Shown in pieces: positions 60,901 to 64,000 of a stretch of 64,000 nucleotides of DNA. Under the pieces are notes generated by a model. The model was not told the origin of the DNA. It saw only the letters and a list, made by a program, of their open reading frames with translations, and ran no database searches. Both the position numbers and the translations under genes were made by a program. This DNA comes from Chitinophaga flava (lineage in GTDB: Bacteria > Bacteroidota > Bacteroidia > Chitinophagales > Chitinophagaceae). The first letter of the stretch is position 1, and every line of letters starts with the position of its first letter. The stretch covers positions 3,224,001 through 3,288,000 of the forward strand of contig NZ_QFFJ01000002.1 of assembly GCF_003308995.1 (NCBI RefSeq), in the 5' to 3' direction.

Positions 60901-63378
60901 ACTGCTACGGTAACGGATATCCGTTGTTTTGGTACGCAAGGCAGCATTGCGCTTGGTGCAGCAGGAGGTGATGCTGTTTACCAGTACAGTCTGAGCAACG
61001 ACAACTGGGCCACATCCCGTATTTATAGCAGCGGCGCTGGTATCGACGCCGGCGTATATGCATTGAAGGTAGTCGATGGACATGGTTGCAGTCTTGTCTA
61101 TAATAACAAACTGACCCTGACAGCTCCGCCTGCAGCGATCAGTTTTTCTGCCACCCTGTCCGATTACAATGGTCATAATATCTCTTGTGCAGGAGGTAAC
61201 AACGGAACCGCACAAATAGCTGCCACTGGCGGAAACGGTGGTACTTACAGTGGTTACACCTATGCACTCGATAACGGTACTTTCGCCGCTAATCCGATGT
61301 TTACCGGTATCAAAGCCGGCCAGCATACCCTGAAGGTACAGGATGGTCGCGGTTGTATGGTATCTCAGAACTATACCTTTACAGAATCTGCCCAGGCACT
61401 GAGCGTACAGCTGGTGAGCAAGCAGGATGTGCCCTGTGCAGCTGTTCCTGCCGGTAGTATTACCGTCGCCGGCAGTGGCGGCACTGGCAGCCTCCAGTAC
61501 AGTATAGACAACACAAACTGGAATGTCAGTCCGGCGTTTACCGGACTGATGGCCGGTGATTATATGATTACGGTCAGGGATGCCAATACCTGCGGTATCA
61601 GCTTACCGGTGACGGTAGCTTCTTTGAACGTACCTATTGTGATTGATAATGTTACCCGTCAGGATATTGTTTGTTTTGGTATGGCAGGGGCCATCCAGGT
61701 GCAGGCCCATGGCGGTACCGGCGGGCTGACATATGAATATGCGCTGAACGGTGGCGCCTATACGTCTTTTAATAACAATACCCCGCTGGGGGCGGGTAGT
61801 TATACTGTCCGGGTGAAAGATGCTGCAGGTTGTTATTCTCCGGAAAGTAGCGTGCAGGGCATCACTGCGCCGGCAGCGCCTTTGAATGCCACTGTCAGTA
61901 CTTCCGATTATCATGGGATGCAGGTGTCTTGTTACAGCCTGACCGATGGGGAGATCAATCTGACCACCAGCGGTGGTAACGGCGGTAGCTACCAGGGTTA
62001 TCAGTACAGTGTTAACGGTGGTACCTACACGAATAATGCTCAATATAAAAACATAGGAGCCGGCAATTATACCATCAAAGTCCGGGATGGACGTGGTTGC
62101 GAAATCACTAAAAATATTGTTTTACAACAGCCGGCAGCGCCGCTGTCACTGGTTATTTCGAACATCGCACACCTGCCCTGTGGTGGCAGCCCTACCGGTA
62201 AAATCACTCTGCAAGCGGCAGGAGGTACCTTGCCTTATCAATATACACTCAACAATGGAGCTCCACAGCCTAACGGTGTATTTACAACATTACCAGCGGG
62301 GAACTATGCCCTTCAGGTTAAAGATGTGAACGGTTGTGCCGCATCGGCTACCACCGCAGTAACAGCCATGTTCCCACCAGTAACAGCCACAGCTACGGTA
62401 ACGCCTGTACGATGCAACGGTGATGGCAATGGGTCTGTAGTGTTACTGCCGGCGGGTGGAGATGGCAGTTACAGTTACCAGTGGAGCAGCGCCGGGCTGA
62501 ATGGTGCACAGGCACAACAGCTCAAAGCCGGCAACTATAGTGTGAAAATCACAGATGGTAAAGGTTGCAGCCAGTCCTACAGCTATGAAGTAACCCAGCC
62601 GCCGTTGCTCGCATTCACAGTGACAGGCTCCCGGATATGCGATGGCATAGACGATGGCACGATCACCACCACTGTACAAGGTGGTACCACTCCTTATCAA
62701 TATGCCCTGGGCAGCGGTGGCTGGGGCAGCGATAATGTCTTCGGCAATCTGACAGCCGGGGACTATACCGTCAAGGTACAGGATGCAAAAGGTTGCGGCA
62801 ATAGTCAGCCAACTTCCATTACAAAACTGAATGTTAAGCCGGATGCCAACTTCCTGGTTGCCTCCCGCAAAAATGCCTACGATACCCTGGTGATCAAGGA
62901 AATCAGCCTGCCGGCGCCCGACTTTGTCAGCTGGACCTTCGACCCGCAGGCCATACTGCTGGGCTATGACCGCGGTACACCACTGATAAAATTCACTAAT
63001 CCCGGAACCTACTGGGTGGAAATGAAGGGTACTTTCGGCGAGTGCAGCTATAAAGTGCGCAAAGATATCCAGATCAGCGACTACGACCCGCTGGCAGGCC
63101 CGTCTAACAGTCTGCCGGTTCGTGTAATCGATACCGTGATGCTGTCACCCAACCCTAATGATGGCAATTTCCGTTTCCAGATTAAAATGAGCCGTAAACA
63201 ACAGGTGATCGTATCGGTATTTGATCTGAATGGCAGGGTGCTGGCCAAACAACAGTATAGCCCTGCTTTGATGATAGATGACCGTTTGGCATTGGGGAAT
63301 GCTAATTCCGGCATCTATATCCTGCGTGTGGTGGCTGAAAACGAGAGTAAGGATATACGCTTTATAGTAAACCGTTAA
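57994..63378 (+). CDS. SprB-repeat surface protein, T9SS type A cargo, 1794 residues
   Basis: The N-terminal segment (FFIGVFSLGILYQDIVIGQ) is a signal peptide or anchor. Residues about 25-365 are a unique beta-rich region with several cysteines. From about 365 to 1611 are 15 SprB-type repeats, each starting with a Cys-containing motif such as ISCNGAADGKITVLATGG and ending in YTLSVKDARGC-like segments. The last 90 residues (about 1706-1794: LSPNPNDGNFRFQI, GIYILRVVAEN, FIVNR) form a T9SS type A sorting domain. The protein should therefore be secreted by T9SS and attached at the surface. It follows the outer-membrane barrel by 16 bp and precedes a TANFOR-like gene. A role in adhesion or motility is likely by family; unproven here. 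Confidence 0.93.
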   Translation: MRKFYKCLFFIGVFSLGILYQDIVIGQVNENVLLPEPVTYYLNCKNPPGGLLELGFPQIPGRTIVSGNSQIGVGYTFRGQTNYTPELYFYINDTEVFSEDYCYPVDQAWIQSGKDFPQPYTTKGNNQIKIMYVMIAPNPVQTDANNYCGDTKVTLRSPLNWDLFPLGYGTVSVEWQYSIGSPDQWINMPPSEFGWEGYYNYSFIPVKLFPQIASGTTNIKFRCRAKAAYSTATCYSPYSAGTNVTTFLPPGPAVDASKKVIVPACPGQPTGTLTIPSSAITSGFAGMRWILRKGNDPAPCDPGLSGTTSACGDQQDWSQGVVPVSGGIFSKNIPKGDYTLWVINPSQNAGNCFTPIPVTMPELNELTISLGATSNISCFGGNDGSISVTAAEGNGANSGYFFTLKKDGVVYRPEQRAAANTMTWTGLPAGVYTAEVRDGTCAPVKSVGTTLTQPDQVKGELFPTAPTCASPGNGSIAVVADPGITNYKYNLYKDGVLVQQTGGIPSANYTFSGLIGGNYTVEILNNDKPSCPGWSAATTLNVVPTLTLSMDKRSMVTCAGGNDGSLQYSATGGSGGFIFTLTKSGGSPVSNNNGTFSALTAGSYTIKVQNSVPGCSDVLTQTVSITEPLPLQVSLQKTDITCNGARDGIVKATVSGGSGFFQYKWEQLKGGVWVTDPFWYDTDTQIDALASGTYRVTVSDSKSTNCSVLSNTVAITELPALQSGGVTIKDAVCLADGATVTITATGGDNTYNYAWTLDGTNYTTFTSGTALHTSGTYYFRIKDGKGCTLDLPDPAVISLPATALAFTTQLSSFNGFNISCNGAADGKITVLATGGNGGAYTGYQYKLDNGAYQSGNVFANLGSGTYTLSVKDARGCVATGSVTLVQPNLSISATHQDIDCYGLATGSITASIQGGATPYKLYVNGVLAAGTTVNNLAQGNYALHLTDANGCSKDTTIVVNYRYPALSITTATVTDIRCFGTQGSIALGAAGGDAVYQYSLSNDNWATSRIYSSGAGIDAGVYALKVVDGHGCSLVYNNKLTLTAPPAAISFSATLSDYNGHNISCAGGNNGTAQIAATGGNGGTYSGYTYALDNGTFAANPMFTGIKAGQHTLKVQDGRGCMVSQNYTFTESAQALSVQLVSKQDVPCAAVPAGSITVAGSGGTGSLQYSIDNTNWNVSPAFTGLMAGDYMITVRDANTCGISLPVTVASLNVPIVIDNVTRQDIVCFGMAGAIQVQAHGGTGGLTYEYALNGGAYTSFNNNTPLGAGSYTVRVKDAAGCYSPESSVQGITAPAAPLNATVSTSDYHGMQVSCYSLTDGEINLTTSGGNGGSYQGYQYSVNGGTYTNNAQYKNIGAGNYTIKVRDGRGCEITKNIVLQQPAAPLSLVISNIAHLPCGGSPTGKITLQAAGGTLPYQYTLNNGAPQPNGVFTTLPAGNYALQVKDVNGCAASATTAVTAMFPPVTATATVTPVRCNGDGNGSVVLLPAGGDGSYSYQWSSAGLNGAQAQQLKAGNYSVKITDGKGCSQSYSYEVTQPPLLAFTVTGSRICDGIDDGTITTTVQGGTTPYQYALGSGGWGSDNVFGNLTAGDYTVKVQDAKGCGNSQPTSITKLNVKPDANFLVASRKNAYDTLVIKEISLPAPDFVSWTFDPQAILLGYDRGTPLIKFTNPGTYWVEMKGTFGECSYKVRKDIQISDYDPLAGPSNSLPVRVIDTVMLSPNPNDGNFRFQIKMSRKQQVIVSVFDLNGRVLAKQQYSPALMIDDRLALGNANSGIYILRVVAENESKDIRFIVNR
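59089..62830 (+). repeat. Array of 15 SprB-type coding repeats
   Basis: I counted 15 units by their start motif (C..G..G.I...A.GG.G). The mean period is about 250 bp. Unlike the Calx-beta array, the units are quite divergent and carry paired cysteines near the start and end. Confidence 0.85.
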
Positions 63379-63406
63379 TTTTTTATCAATCAATAATTCA
63401 TCCGAG

Positions 63407-64000
63407 ATGGGCATGACTCCAGTTTTTCGTTTCCTGTTATGTATGACGCTTTTGATGTTCATGCAAAAGCCGACCCACGCCCAACAGTATCCTGTTACTG
63501 CCAGCACACAGATCATTCCTCCTTACAGTGTATATCTGCCGGACTATGCAGTGCCAGGCAGTGACAAGCTACGGGTGATACTGGTACAGAACGACCTGAC
63601 CAAGCCCTCTTACGACGTGCGGCTGCAGATGACCGTGGAGCGCAACGGCACGCTGATCATGCGAACAGCACCGGCGTTTAATCCACGCCCGCTGACACTC
63701 AGTGCCGGCGTGCCCACCATCATCAGCGGGGCCGACCTGGCGGATTATCTCAACACCAATAATATAGAGTTCAGCGGTGGTTTTAGCCGGGACAGCTACG
63801 AGCGTACCCGCTCCCTGCCGGAAGGTTCCTACCGCATTACCTTCACAGCTTTTGATTACCGCCGTCCGCAGGTACAGGTAAGTAACACCGGCGCCAATAT
63901 CTTTTTCTTCCAGAAAAATGACCCGCCGCTGCTGAACATGCCTATCTGCGGCAGCCGCGTGGAGAAAAGAGATCCGCAGTTCCTGACATTCAGCTGGAGC
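63407..64000 (+). CDS. TANFOR-like exported protein (3' partial)
   Basis: The frame begins at ATG 63407, 28 bp after the SprB-repeat gene, and runs off the window end with 198 codons visible. A signal peptide (FRFLLCMTLLMFMQKPTHAQ) is followed by QYPVTASTQIIPPYSVYLPD and ILVQNDLTKPSYDVRLQMTVE, which I recognise as the start of TANFOR-domain proteins of Bacteroidota. Later SLPEGSYRITFTAFDYRRPQVQVSN and MPICGSRVEKRDPQ fit the same family, which often continues with fibronectin III domains. Function is unknown; co-transcription with the surface protein suggests a shared cell-surface role. Confidence 0.82.
   Translation, partial: MGMTPVFRFLLCMTLLMFMQKPTHAQQYPVTASTQIIPPYSVYLPDYAVPGSDKLRVILVQNDLTKPSYDVRLQMTVERNGTLIMRTAPAFNPRPLTLSAGVPTIISGADLADYLNTNNIEFSGGFSRDSYERTRSLPEGSYRITFTAFDYRRPQVQVSNTGANIFFFQKNDPPLLNMPICGSRVEKRDPQFLTFSWS

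Overview
The window looks like a chromosomal piece of a Bacteroidota bacterium, most likely a Chitinophaga-like member of the Chitinophagaceae. The evidence is seen in the sequence: type IX secretion (T9SS) cargo with both type A and type B C-terminal sorting domains, SprB-type repeats, a PorP/SprF protein, a PorE-like OmpA protein, a TANFOR-type protein, weak Shine-Dalgarno sequences, and at least one TTG-N18-TAnnTTTG promoter. No rRNA, tRNA, CRISPR array, transposase or integrase was seen.

Region 1 (1-17.8 kb) is a surface-adhesin module. The 3' 14.9 kb of a giant secreted protein carries 36 tandem Calx-beta repeats, a DUF11 domain and a type B sorting tail. A PorP/SprF outer-membrane protein and a TPR/beta-propeller/OmpA protein follow in the same orientation. 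This is the familiar adhesin plus SprF plus OmpA arrangement. A long two-way terminator ends it.

Region 2 (17.9-32.7 kb) is mixed. It has a POT peptide transporter, an unrecognised 360-residue protein, two tandem paralogous small secreted proteins, an AraC regulator with an FAD monooxygenase, a divergent class I terpene cyclase, a hybrid histidine kinase, a YD-repeat-like protein, an acetyltransferase, an NfeD-slipin pair, a probable overlooked small gene, a LysR regulator and an OsmC protein.

Region 3 (32.8-45.3 kb) begins with two M57-type metalloprotease lipoproteins. They were duplicated together with their leader and terminator. Then come an AraC-SDR pair, a Crp-DsbA-metallo-beta-lactamase-like operon, a SnoaL-like gene beside a gene relic, and an unlisted 47-residue peptide resembling a Bacteroidota class I lanthipeptide precursor. 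A CatB-type acetyltransferase, a DinB protein, an alpha/beta hydrolase, a tail-fibre-like secreted protein and a DUF6882 protein follow. The region ends in a degenerate palindromic repeat array.

Region 4 (45.4-55.9 kb) opens with a translationally coupled trio: a small membrane protein, an FAD oxidoreductase and a GT-C glycosyltransferase. Acetyltransferase, SDR, DUF4920, methyltransferase and FabZ-like genes follow, then an esterase that fuses an alpha/beta hydrolase to two SGNH domains, and a DUF481-like barrel.

Region 5 (55.9-64 kb) starts with an ADP-ribosylglycohydrolase relic. A strong promoter then precedes an apparent operon of an outer-membrane beta-barrel, a 1794-residue SprB-repeat protein with a type A sorting tail, and a TANFOR-like protein cut by the window end. 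The most notable items are the orphan lanthipeptide-like precursor, the terpene cyclase with its divergent monooxygenase, the two giant surface-protein loci, the coupled trio and the triple hydrolase. All functional calls come from reading motifs; no database search was run.
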